Assembly (NCBI GenBank): GCA_019359115.1
Contig: JAHHHW010000081.1
Location: forward strand, 1 to 64,000
Reading direction: 5' to 3'
Source of the DNA: Pelatocladus maniniholoensis HA4357-MV3
GTDB taxonomy: Bacteria; Cyanobacteriota; Cyanobacteriia; Cyanobacteriales; Nostocaceae
Length of the DNA stretch: 64,000 bases
Of this stretch, positions 34,168-41,873 are shown in pieces (the first letter of the stretch is position 1; every line of letters begins with the position of its first letter). The notes beneath the pieces are model-generated. The model searched no databases, was not told the DNA's origin, and worked only from the letters and a program-made list of their open reading frames with translations. The translations under genes were made by a program, and so were the position numbers.

Positions 34168-35811
34168 ATGGAAACAGTCAATGATACACTTTCCGTGTGG
34201 AAAGAAGAAGGCACTCGTCTAATTCAACCCCGCATAGATGTGTTTCGTAGCCTTATTGATCAAACTAAAAACTTGGTGGAAAAACACCAGTACGATGCAG
34301 CAGCAGTCTATGCAGAAATTGCAGCTTGCTATACGCTTTATCAACATTGTGGTATTTTCGTCAGCACCGAATTAGAGCATATCCTTCTCACTATTGGACA
34401 AAAAGCAATACAACAAAGTAATTCTATAAATAAAAATATTTTATTGCCTAAAAATCCAAAAAATATACTTCATGTTGCTACTGTTGTCGGTTCGATTGGC
34501 GGACATTCTAGAATGATTTGGCGCTGGATTCAGCAAGATGCAGATCGTTCCCATTCTCTTGTGTTAACGCGACAGGATCAAAAAGAAGTCCCCAAAATCA
34601 TGAAGGAGGCTGTTGCGAACAGCCAAGGTAAAATATATTCTCTCAGAGATAGCATTGGTCATCTTGTATCCAGGGCTAAACAACTACGCCAAATTGCAGC
34701 CTCAGCAGATCTTGTTGTGTTACACACTTCATGCGAAGATGTCATTCCAATTATTGCATTTGCCAATAAAGAACAATCTCCTCCTATTATTCTGTTGAAT
34801 CATGCCGATCACTTCTTTTGGTTAGGTGTCAGTATTAGCGATATTGTTGCAAATCTTCGTGAATCGGGTATGTATCTCTCACAAGAACGTAGAGGCGTAG
34901 AGGCCAAGCGTAATGTGATACTTCCGATTATTTTGCCTCCTATTCATAGAACCCTAACTCGAATAGAAGCAAAGAATAAGCTTGGTATAGATGAAAACAA
35001 TATTTTACTACTGTCTATTGCCAGGAGTCTTAAGTATAGGTCAATGGACGGAGTCAACTTTGCCGAGGCGCATATTCCATTACTAGAACGACACAAACAA
35101 GCTATATTAGTTGTTATTGGTCCCGGAGTGCGGGAAGATTGGTCACAAGCAATTCAACAAGCCCAGGGAAGAATCATTGTCTTAGAAGAGCGTGAAGATA
35201 CCTCCACCTTTTACCAAGCTGCTGACATTTATGTTGATTCTTTCCCGTTTATCTCCAACACTTCTCTTTTAGAAGCTGGAAGCTATGGTATCCCATTAGT
35301 CAGTCGTTACCCATTTGATTCTGATTTATGCAGTATTCTAGGCGCTGATATGCCTGGTTTGAGTGGTAATCTAATGCGTGTAAAAGATATTGAGGAATAC
35401 ACAGCAGTCCTATCTCACCTAATTGAAGATGAAGCATTTCGGTTATCTATCGGGGAAGCAACCAGAAAAAAAATTGCCGAGATACACCGGGAAAATTGGC
35501 AGCAAGCTTTGGAAAATTTATACTCTCTTGCGATTCATGTTCCTAGAGTAACATTATCATCAGTTTCAGTTGATGAACAGTTTCTGGGCGAACCAGATGT
35601 TTTCTTCCCTTATTTCTTTGAACATAAAAATTTTGATATAGATTGGTTATTTCATACTCGCTTTGGAATTATGCCCATTGATGAACGATTACACCTCTGG
35701 ATTAGATTTGTCAGAAAGTATGGATTTAGTCGTTTTACTCGCTTTAGTTGGTTGAGTACGCTGTTTCCTGAATGGATGTATATAAAGTTGAAAAAAATGG
35801 TATTTGGATAA
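34168..35811 (+). CDS. Glycosyltransferase-like protein with GT-B C-terminal domain
   Basis: A 547-residue protein. The first 90 residues are a helical module; from about residue 95 (ILHVATVVGSIGGHSRMIWRW) a GT-B N-terminal domain begins, and the C-terminal donor domain (about 265-450) contains LLLSIARSLKYRSMDGVNF, ILVVIGPG, FYQAADIYVDSFPF and TSLLEAGSYGIPLVSRYP, close to the GT4/GT1 consensus. A further 90-residue tail follows. The donor sugar is unknown. Such multi-part GTs are found in cyanobacterial surface-glycan loci. It is the first gene after a strong terminator and starts the glycosyltransferase-rich half. Confidence 0.8.
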   Translation: METVNDTLSVWKEEGTRLIQPRIDVFRSLIDQTKNLVEKHQYDAAAVYAEIAACYTLYQHCGIFVSTELEHILLTIGQKAIQQSNSINKNILLPKNPKNILHVATVVGSIGGHSRMIWRWIQQDADRSHSLVLTRQDQKEVPKIMKEAVANSQGKIYSLRDSIGHLVSRAKQLRQIAASADLVVLHTSCEDVIPIIAFANKEQSPPIILLNHADHFFWLGVSISDIVANLRESGMYLSQERRGVEAKRNVILPIILPPIHRTLTRIEAKNKLGIDENNILLLSIARSLKYRSMDGVNFAEAHIPLLERHKQAILVVIGPGVREDWSQAIQQAQGRIIVLEEREDTSTFYQAADIYVDSFPFISNTSLLEAGSYGIPLVSRYPFDSDLCSILGADMPGLSGNLMRVKDIEEYTAVLSHLIEDEAFRLSIGEATRKKIAEIHRENWQQALENLYSLAIHVPRVTLSSVSVDEQFLGEPDVFFPYFFEHKNFDIDWLFHTRFGIMPIDERLHLWIRFVRKYGFSRFTRFSWLSTLFPEWMYIKLKKMVFG

Positions 35812-35825
35812 TATGAGGTGAAGAA

Positions 35826-36090
35826 GGGGAGCATCCCAGTTTCTCAATATATAGCAAAAGGTTTAAACCCTTTGCTAATAGTGCAAGTCGTCTTCAGACG
35901 ACTCAAATAAATTAAACAGTCTGCTGAAGCAGACTTTAGCTATGAGGGTCTTCCACGTAGAAAAAACGGGCAGGCTTCTTTGGATATTCCGCATGGCCCA
36001 TTGATTAATAAAGGGGTTTATAAGCCTGCCCATTTTTTTGGGGACAATGCAAATGAGACTGCGATTGAAATCGCAGGCGGGTTTGAACTT
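35826..36090 (-). repeat. Palindrome-string repeat element, copy 2 (inverted, with nested insertion)
   Basis: In reverse orientation to copy 1, this copy has GGGGAGCATCCCA at 35826, then the palindromes in order GGTTTAAACC-type, TCGTCTTCAGACGA-type, CAGTCTGCTGAAGCAGACT-type and, after an insertion, CTGCGATT-GA-AATCGCAG near 36059. A hairpin module with arms GGGCAGGCTT/AAGCCTGCCC is nested at about 35966-36038. The terminal GGATGCTCCCC expected on the right is missing; the element stops shortly before the ATG at 36118. Its sequence happens to be open in the frame of the next gene. Confidence 0.75.
35966..36038. repeat. Nested hairpin module with GGGCAGGCTT arms
   Basis: CGGGCAGGCTT and AAGCCTGCCC enclose about 52 bases and interrupt copy 2 of the palindrome-string element between its third and fourth palindromes. 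Copies 1 and 3 lack it, so it is a later insertion, probably another small repeat family. Confidence 0.6.
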
Positions 36091-36117
36091 AAAACTATAC
36101 TCAGTAAATTTCTATTT

Positions 36118-36867
36118 ATGGATTATTGCTTTTGTACCATAGCACTTCGTTCTCCTTACCGTCTTCTTGCTAAAAACCTTGCAGAAGATTTAAACAAATA
36201 TGCTCCTAAAGTAAATCTTATAATTTTCTCAGATGAACCCGATGATTTCAAAGATTATCAAAATATTTTGGCATTTAAATATCACCAAAAAGGAATTCCT
36301 CACTGTTGGAATGATCGGCGATTTGTAGTTGAAAAAGCATTATCAATGTACCGTAGTGCGATACATATTGATGCAGATACAAGAATAGTAGCGAATGTAC
36401 CAGAACAAGTCGAATGGCTACCTGGTATTACTGCGATGACTGATGACTTACTTCAACATGCACATGAGTGGATGTATGCTCCCGACGTGAAGTTGATGAA
36501 AAATTTAGGTAATAAATTAAAGATCCCATTGGAAAAAGCCAAGCTAATTCATGAATCTTTATACATTATTACCAGAGATGACGGAAGAGAACTTGAGTTT
36601 TTAAAACAGTGGGATATTATTGCAAGAACTTTAGAATTGAGAGGATATACCAGTTCAGATGGCTATTTAATGGGAATGGCTGCCCAAAAAGTTGGTTTGA
36701 GTATTAACAAGTATGGTTGGGAAAATCTTAAAAATATAACAAATCATTTTTTTGCAGACAACAATCGCAAACCCAAAACTTTTTGGAATAAGTTGCAAAG
36801 AAAAATGAATTATTCCTATCGATTAAATCGAGCGAGACTAACTCAGATATTGCACCTCGAAACTTAA
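36118..36867 (+). CDS. Putative GT-A glycosyltransferase
   Basis: About 249 residues from the ATG at 36118, which begins the conserved-looking MDYCFCTIALRSPYRLLAKNL. An upstream in-frame TTG at 35980 would add 46 residues, but those are encoded by a repeat element and should not be part of the protein. The DxD motif DADTRI (about 88-93) in SAIHIDADTRIVANVP marks a nucleotide-sugar, metal-dependent GT-A enzyme, similar in layout to GT6/GT8-like proteins. It is followed 56 bases later by a GT2 gene. The sugar transferred is unknown. Confidence 0.75.
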   Translation: MDYCFCTIALRSPYRLLAKNLAEDLNKYAPKVNLIIFSDEPDDFKDYQNILAFKYHQKGIPHCWNDRRFVVEKALSMYRSAIHIDADTRIVANVPEQVEWLPGITAMTDDLLQHAHEWMYAPDVKLMKNLGNKLKIPLEKAKLIHESLYIITRDDGRELEFLKQWDIIARTLELRGYTSSDGYLMGMAAQKVGLSINKYGWENLKNITNHFFADNNRKPKTFWNKLQRKMNYSYRLNRARLTQILHLET

Positions 36868-36923
36868 ATATTGCTTCTCTTTTGTTGTGTTAAGGAAAAC
36901 GATCACTTGATAAAATTCATTTT

Positions 36924-37808
36924 ATGAAAATAACTTGTTCAATTCTTTGCTATAACTACGGTCGTTACTTAGCTAAAGCTATTGAAAGTTGCCTAAATCA
37001 AAAACCAGGTGACTACGAGCTTGAAATTTTAGTTATAGATGATGGGTCAACTGATGAAACCCCTGAAATTTGCCAGCATTATCAAGATAGCATTCGAGTA
37101 TTGCGTTCGGAAAATCAAGGATTTGGAGCTAGTTTAGATAAAGCTATTTTGGAATCATCTGGAGATTATGTTTGTTTGTTAGATGCAGATGACTATTTTG
37201 ACAATAACAAAATATTAGCTCTCATCCCATTCATGCAAAAAGGTTATTTATATATAGAACATACAAAGTATTTTATCAATTCAGATGGTCAATTGATAAA
37301 CTCTACAGTTTATGGAGGTGGCAATACAAGTACTTTGTGTCTTAATCGTGCTGCTGCACTATCTCTTCTACCTGTTCAAAATGAAATATTCTTTCATCCT
37401 CTCAAGTCAGCAGGGCATGGTTTTGAATTAGATGAGCCTTTGACATTTTACCGCATTCATGACTCTAGTATGATTGGGAGCAAGCCAGCAGATCTATGGT
37501 ATAGTCACCTAGCTCAAATTACCCATCTTCTGGCCGATCAACTTCTTTCCATGTCACAACAACCACCTGCTTGGGTTGACTCAAATATGTTGAAGAAAAT
37601 AAGTAGAGAGTATCGTGCTACTGCTTATTACAATCAAATGGAAGCAGCCTTGCATAATAATAAACGCCGACAAGCAATGTTAGCTTGCTTAGGAATTTTA
37701 CTGGCTGCTATGCGTTCTCGAATGGGTTTGACTGTTTGGCACTGTAAAGTAATCATTAGAGGAACTGTATTAGGAAGAGCTATTGAGTCAAGAACAGTAA
37801 ATATTTGA
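36924..37808 (+). CDS. Glycosyltransferase family 2
   Basis: The 294-residue protein begins directly with the GT2 fold (KITCSILCYNYGRYLAKAIESCLNQ), with DDGSTD at about 39-44 and the metal-binding LLDADDYF at about 85-92. GT2 enzymes invert the anomeric configuration while moving a sugar from a nucleotide donor to a lipid-linked acceptor at the cytosolic membrane face. The C-terminal third is helical, including a basic stretch near 245-260 that may touch the membrane. It lies in the middle of a run of glycosyltransferase genes and is transcribed with them. Confidence 0.93.
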   Translation: MKITCSILCYNYGRYLAKAIESCLNQKPGDYELEILVIDDGSTDETPEICQHYQDSIRVLRSENQGFGASLDKAILESSGDYVCLLDADDYFDNNKILALIPFMQKGYLYIEHTKYFINSDGQLINSTVYGGGNTSTLCLNRAAALSLLPVQNEIFFHPLKSAGHGFELDEPLTFYRIHDSSMIGSKPADLWYSHLAQITHLLADQLLSMSQQPPAWVDSNMLKKISREYRATAYYNQMEAALHNNKRRQAMLACLGILLAAMRSRMGLTVWHCKVIIRGTVLGRAIESRTVNI

Positions 37809-37836
37809 ATATATACAAAATAAAATTATTATAAAA

Positions 37837-38979
37837 GTGAATCTAAAAAATCAGCCTAGAAAAATTATTCAAATAGTTCCTCAATTACCGCCAGCAATCA
37901 ATGGCTTAGGAGATTATGCACTGAACTTAGCTCGTCAGTTGCGGAAAGATTATGAAATAGAAACACACTTTATTGTTGGCGATCGCCACTGGAATGGAGC
38001 TACTGCAATTGAAGATTTTTCTATCCAAAAAGTGGAAATTGATTCTGCTGAAGCATTGTTATCTCTATTATCTTCTGACAGTAATCAATCAATTTTAGCC
38101 TCCACAGCCCCGATTTTACTACATTATGTAGGTTATGGTTATGCCAACAAAGGCTGTCCGGTGTGGTTGGTTAAAGGCTTGGAGCTTTGGAAAGCTAAAC
38201 ATACCAACTCGCAGTTAGTAACTATGTTCCATGAAGTATATGCTTCTGGCTCACCTTGGACTAGTGCTTTCTGGTTATCTCCCCTACAGCAAAATATAGC
38301 AGCTCGGTTACTTAAATTAAGCGATCGCAGCCTTACTAGCAAAGTAAGTTATGCTGAAATTCTCTATAAACTGGCACGAATTAAACAAGGCCCCATTACT
38401 TCAGTCCCCGTTTTTTCCAATATTGGTGAACCAGAGTCAGAGTCTGTCTCATCCCTAGCAAAACGTTCTCGACGGTTAGTAGTATTTGGACATCGTAACA
38501 GTAGATCACAAGTTTATCAGCAATGCCACAAAGCTTTGGAGCAAATCTGCCAGACTCTAAAAATTACAGAAATATGTGATATTGGCATTTCTACTGGTTT
38601 AGAACTATTTGAAATTAATGGTATTCCAATACTGGAAAAGGGCGTGGTTGAAGCAGCAGAAGTGAGCAAAATTCTGCTCGATTCTGTTGCAGGTTTTTTA
38701 AATGTTCCCCCACCAACACATTTAGCAAAATCAACTATTTTTGCTGCTTATTGTGTTCACAAACTGATTCCTTGCATGACTACTTCCAGCAAAGTACCGA
38801 TTGATGGTCTCCAAGGTGGTAAGCATTATTGGTCTACTGGTGATCAAGATAGACAACTGTGCCTGGACTTGGGGCAAGAAATTGCCGACAATGCCTATGC
38901 TTGGTATCAAAATCATAATTTATCTACACAAGCCCAGATTTTTGCTAACTACCTTGGGGCAAATTCTGATGAGGAGTAA
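37837..38979 (+). CDS. Glycosyltransferase-like GT-B protein, divergent
   Basis: A 380-residue protein starting at GTG 37837. The N-terminal motif IIQIVPQLPPAINGLGDYALNLARQL is typical of the acceptor domain of GT4/GT5 enzymes (glycine-rich loop plus DYA). The C-terminal donor domain is weak: there is no clear E-x7-E motif, although FGHRNSRSQVYQQCHKAL, GLELFEINGIPILEKG and FLNVPPPTHLAKSTIFAAY occupy the expected places. It may therefore be a divergent or inactive transferase. The stop codon is three bases before the next gene, whose ribosome-binding site GAGGAG lies inside this gene's end. Confidence 0.75.
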   Translation: MNLKNQPRKIIQIVPQLPPAINGLGDYALNLARQLRKDYEIETHFIVGDRHWNGATAIEDFSIQKVEIDSAEALLSLLSSDSNQSILASTAPILLHYVGYGYANKGCPVWLVKGLELWKAKHTNSQLVTMFHEVYASGSPWTSAFWLSPLQQNIAARLLKLSDRSLTSKVSYAEILYKLARIKQGPITSVPVFSNIGEPESESVSSLAKRSRRLVVFGHRNSRSQVYQQCHKALEQICQTLKITEICDIGISTGLELFEINGIPILEKGVVEAAEVSKILLDSVAGFLNVPPPTHLAKSTIFAAYCVHKLIPCMTTSSKVPIDGLQGGKHYWSTGDQDRQLCLDLGQEIADNAYAWYQNHNLSTQAQIFANYLGANSDEE

Positions 38980-38982
38980 AAA

Positions 38983-40167
38983 ATGAATAATCGTAAGTAT
39001 AGAGTACTAATTATAGCTTCTCATCCTGTTCAGTATTCTGCCCCACTTTTCCAGTTAATGGCACAGCATCCAAAGCTGGATATTCTAGTAGCTTATTGTA
39101 GTTTACAAGGTGCAGAAGCAGGCTTAGACTCTGAATTTGGTATAGAAGTAAAATGGGATATTCCACTTTTGGATGGCTATCCCTGGATTCAAATCCCTAA
39201 TCAATCTCCTAAACCTGGCTTACATAGTTTTTTTGGACTAATCAATTTAGATTTGTGGAACAAAATACACAGTGGTAAATTTGATGCTGTAATTGCGTAC
39301 ACAGGCTATGCCTATGCAAGTTTTTGGATTGTAGCAGCAGCAGCAAAAATTAGTGGAACTGCCCTACTATTTGGTACAGATGCTCATGAGTTAAGTCCCA
39401 GAGATGGCTCTGGCTGGAAAGTCCATCTGAAAAAGTTACTATTACCTTGGATCTTTGGTCTTGCAGATACTGTTATTGTCCCCTCATCTGGAGGTATAAA
39501 ATTTATTAATTCCTTGGGGATTTCCGAACAACGCATACAGTTGACGCCTTATGTAGTTAATAATGAATGGTGGATAGCCCAGGCAAAGCAGGTAAATAAA
39601 AATCTTGTGCGTCAGGAGTGGAAGATTCCAGAGAATGCTCTTGTTATCCTTTTCTGCGCTAAACTCCAACCGTGGAAACGTCCGCAGGACGCTTTACGAG
39701 CATTTGCCAAAGCTAATGTCTTAGAAAGTTATCTAGTATTTGCTGGTGAAGGCCCATTGCGCTCAGAATTAGAAGCAGAAGCAGAAGCATTAGGAATAGC
39801 AGAGCGAGTTAGATTCCTTGGTTTTGTTAATCAGTCTCATTTACCCTCAGTTTATCGCTCTGCTGATTTGTTCGTCTTTCCATCAGAGTACGAACCTTTT
39901 GGTGTTGTTGTAAATGAGGCGATGCTTTGTGGTTGTCCTGTAATAGTGAGCGATCGCGTCGGTGCTCGCTATGATCTTGTTCAAGATGGTGAAACAGGAC
40001 TTATTTATTCCTGTGGTGACGTAGATGCTTTAGCAGAAATTTTCCGAACACTTCTTAGCGATCCTGAGCATTTGAAAAAAATGAGTAATGCTGCTGCTAA
40101 ACGCATGGAAACTTGGTCGCCTCACCAAAATATAGAATCTCTAGTGCAAGCTTTAGAGGTTGTTTGA
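38983..40167 (+). CDS. Glycosyltransferase family 4
   Basis: A 394-residue GT-B enzyme with acceptor domain from the start (RVLIIASHPVQYSAPLFQLMAQ) and donor domain from about 215: ILFCAKLQPWKRPQDALRAF, YLVFAGEGPLRSELEAEA, and the E-x7-E segment SEYEPFGVVVNEAMLCGCPV. A retaining transferase of unknown donor. The last codons (ALEVV, stop) lie in TAGAGGTTGTTTGAAAAGA, which matches the inverted-repeat end of the MITE family at 26425 and 41672. The native C-terminus may therefore have been replaced by an insertion remnant, though the length is normal for the family. Confidence 0.92.
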   Translation: MNNRKYRVLIIASHPVQYSAPLFQLMAQHPKLDILVAYCSLQGAEAGLDSEFGIEVKWDIPLLDGYPWIQIPNQSPKPGLHSFFGLINLDLWNKIHSGKFDAVIAYTGYAYASFWIVAAAAKISGTALLFGTDAHELSPRDGSGWKVHLKKLLLPWIFGLADTVIVPSSGGIKFINSLGISEQRIQLTPYVVNNEWWIAQAKQVNKNLVRQEWKIPENALVILFCAKLQPWKRPQDALRAFAKANVLESYLVFAGEGPLRSELEAEAEALGIAERVRFLGFVNQSHLPSVYRSADLFVFPSEYEPFGVVVNEAMLCGCPVIVSDRVGARYDLVQDGETGLIYSCGDVDALAEIFRTLLSDPEHLKKMSNAAAKRMETWSPHQNIESLVQALEVV

Positions 40168-40172
40168 AAAGA
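40154..40172 (+). repeat. Solitary MITE end containing the stop codon of a glycosyltransferase gene
   Basis: TAGAGGTTGTTTGAAAAGA matches the inverted end AGAGGTTGTTTGAAAAGT of the element at 41672 in 17 consecutive positions. It overlaps the last five codons and the TGA stop of the upstream gene. No matching second end is present before 40570, so it is a half-element or a chance resemblance. Confidence 0.55.
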
Positions 40173-40175
40173 TGG

Positions 40176-40536
40176 TAATTAAAAAGTAAAAAGATAAAAG
40201 TAAAAAGTAAAAAGAAAATCCCCATAAATAAATTGAGGGGAAATAATCACGGACATAGCAACTTCGGCGCTCCGCGTCTGATAGACGCGTAGCGGCTTCT
40301 CGTAGAGTAATAAATGTTTTCTCAATCATTCCATAAATAAATTTCGGGGCTTAGTACCAGCACTTTTTCTTTCTTTTTCCTTTTAATACCAATTCTCTGT
40401 GAAGCTGCACACTATTTTGACCCCTCGCAACCTCCCTTTGGTAAGGGGAGGTGCCGCAGGCGGTGGGGTTCTTTCTATGCGTCTTCATATAGAAATGGTA
40501 TAACTTTTTAATAAGTGCCTTGTTTGGTCAAGTTTG
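40176..40536 (+). repeat. Dispersed direct repeat, copy B, interrupted by a small MITE
   Basis: The same modules as copy A at 33143 in the same order: AAAAGTA tract, CCCCATAAATAAATTGAGGGG, CGGCGCTCCGCGTC dyad, a second ATAAATAAATTTCGGGG unit, CAGCACTTTTTCTT, and finally GCCTTGTTTGGTCAAGTTTG at 40517-40536. Between the last two modules about 120 extra bases form a separate MITE-like element (40384-40503). Like copy A it begins within a few bases of a glycan-gene stop codon. Confidence 0.8.
40384..40503 (+). mobile_element. Nested MITE-like element with TAATACCAATTCT ends
   Basis: A 120-bp insertion inside copy B of the direct repeat. The ends TAATACCAATTCTCTGTGAAG and the complement of CTTCATATAGAAATGGTATA match at about 17 of 21 positions. 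The interior holds a CCTCCC/GGGGAGG and CCGCAGGCGG dyad. It has no coding capacity. Copy A lacks it, which marks its boundaries. TA at the ends would suit an IS630/Tc1-type mobiliser, such as the transposase fragment at the left window edge, but that link is inference. Confidence 0.7.
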
Positions 40537-40569
40537 CTATCAAATATTTAATAAAAAAATTAAGCATCA

Positions 40570-41598
40570 ATGAATATTCTTATTTATTCACCTGTATTTT
40601 ACCCAAGTATAGGTGGACTAGAGACAGTTGTCTCCATACTAGCTCACGAGTTTTTTTCTCAAGGACATGAAGTCAAACTAGTCTCACAAACACCCGCAAC
40701 AGATTCAAAAATTTTCCCTTTTGAAGTTATTCGACAACCTCACCCAAATCAACTATTAAACTTAACTCACTGGTGTGATATTTATTTCCAACCTAACATT
40801 AGTCTCAAGGGAATTTGGCCCTTGCTTATTAGTCCCAAACCTTGGGTCGTAGCACACAATGGTTGGTACACTCGCACAGATGACAGTTTAGGCTGGCAAG
40901 ATTATTTAAAACATTTTGCTATCCGTTTTGCGACTGGTATTTCAGTTAGTCAGGCTGTCGCTAATCATGTCTCAACCCCATCGACAGTTATTCCTAATCC
41001 TTATCGGGAAGACATATTCTACGAAATACCAGAAATTCCTCGTGACAAAGAACTTGTCTTCTTAGGACGATTAGTCTCTGACAAGGGAGCAGATTTGTTA
41101 CTAGATGCTTTGGCTAATCTCAAAACTCTAGGAATCACTCCCAAATTGACAATTATAGGTAGTGGACCAGAAGAATCTAAATTACGTCAACAAGTTAAGG
41201 ATTTAGAGCTTTTGCATCAGGTTGATTTTGTGGGCGTGAAAGTTGAACATGAGTTAGCTAAATTATTAAATGCTCACCAAATTTTGGTAGTACCATCTCG
41301 TTGGCAAGAACCGTTTGGAGTTGTGGCACTCGAAGGCATAGCCTGTGGTTGTGTTGTTATAGGCTCAGAAGGTGGAGGCTTAAAGGAAGCAATTGGTTTT
41401 TGTGGGGTAACTTTTCCTAATGGTGATGTTCAAGCCTTAACTCAAGTTCTGAGTAACTTACTAACTGATACTAGCAAGTTATTTCAATATCGAGAAAAAG
41501 CAGCGTCGCACCTCTGCCGTCATCGTCAGGCAGATGTAGCAAAAGCCTACTTACAAGTATTTGAGCAAGCTATTCAGCCAACTTCTTTAGTAAAATAA
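40570..41598 (+). CDS. Glycosyltransferase family 4
   Basis: The 342-residue enzyme has a compact GT-B fold. The acceptor domain starts MNILIYSPVFYPSIGGLETVVSILAHEF, with the Gly-Gly loop near residues 15-16. The donor domain from about 155 has LVFLGRLVSDKGADLLLDAL, LTIIGSGPEESKLRQQV and the E-x7-E region SRWQEPFGVVALEGIACG. All parts of a functional retaining GT4 are present; the donor is not predictable. It follows the repeat region at 40168-40569 and therefore may have its own promoter. Confidence 0.92.
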   Translation: MNILIYSPVFYPSIGGLETVVSILAHEFFSQGHEVKLVSQTPATDSKIFPFEVIRQPHPNQLLNLTHWCDIYFQPNISLKGIWPLLISPKPWVVAHNGWYTRTDDSLGWQDYLKHFAIRFATGISVSQAVANHVSTPSTVIPNPYREDIFYEIPEIPRDKELVFLGRLVSDKGADLLLDALANLKTLGITPKLTIIGSGPEESKLRQQVKDLELLHQVDFVGVKVEHELAKLLNAHQILVVPSRWQEPFGVVALEGIACGCVVIGSEGGGLKEAIGFCGVTFPNGDVQALTQVLSNLLTDTSKLFQYREKAASHLCRHRQADVAKAYLQVFEQAIQPTSLVK

Positions 41599-41671
41599 TT
41601 TTATATAGGAAATTAGGTTATTTTATATGTAAAAAGAATTAGCCTGTATTATAATTAATTATTTTTTCATA

Positions 41672-41846
41672 AGAGGTTGTTTGAAAAGTGATTGGCTGTA
41701 ATTTTAATTACATTATTACCCCCCTTAATCCCCCCTTATAAAGGGGGGAAACAAGAGAAATCCGGTTCCCTCCCCTTTATAAGGGGAGGGTTAGGGTGGG
41801 GTAAAAAATATTTGATACATCAATCATGACTTTTCAAACATCCTCT
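41672..41846 (+). mobile_element. MITE-like element, GGATGTTTGAAAAGT family, copy 2, with nested palindromic insert
   Basis: Bounded by AGAGGTTGTTTGAAAAGT and its complement (one mismatch: GGATG on the right), the 175-bp element has no coding capacity. At 41716-41803 a second inverted-repeat unit is nested: TTACCCCCCTTAATCCCCCC facing GGGAGGGTTAGGGTGGGGTA, each arm itself ending in a CCCCTTTATAAGGGG-type palindrome. It sits between a glycosyltransferase and the polymerase gene, 27 bases before the latter's start, and may affect its expression. Confidence 0.78.
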
Positions 41847-41873
41847 CAGAATAAACTATAAAAGGCATATAAA

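Noticed and set aside
35980-36117. 46-residue N-terminal extension of the glycosyltransferase
   Set aside because: Encoded by a repeat element with a nested hairpin; the conserved protein begins at ATG 36118.
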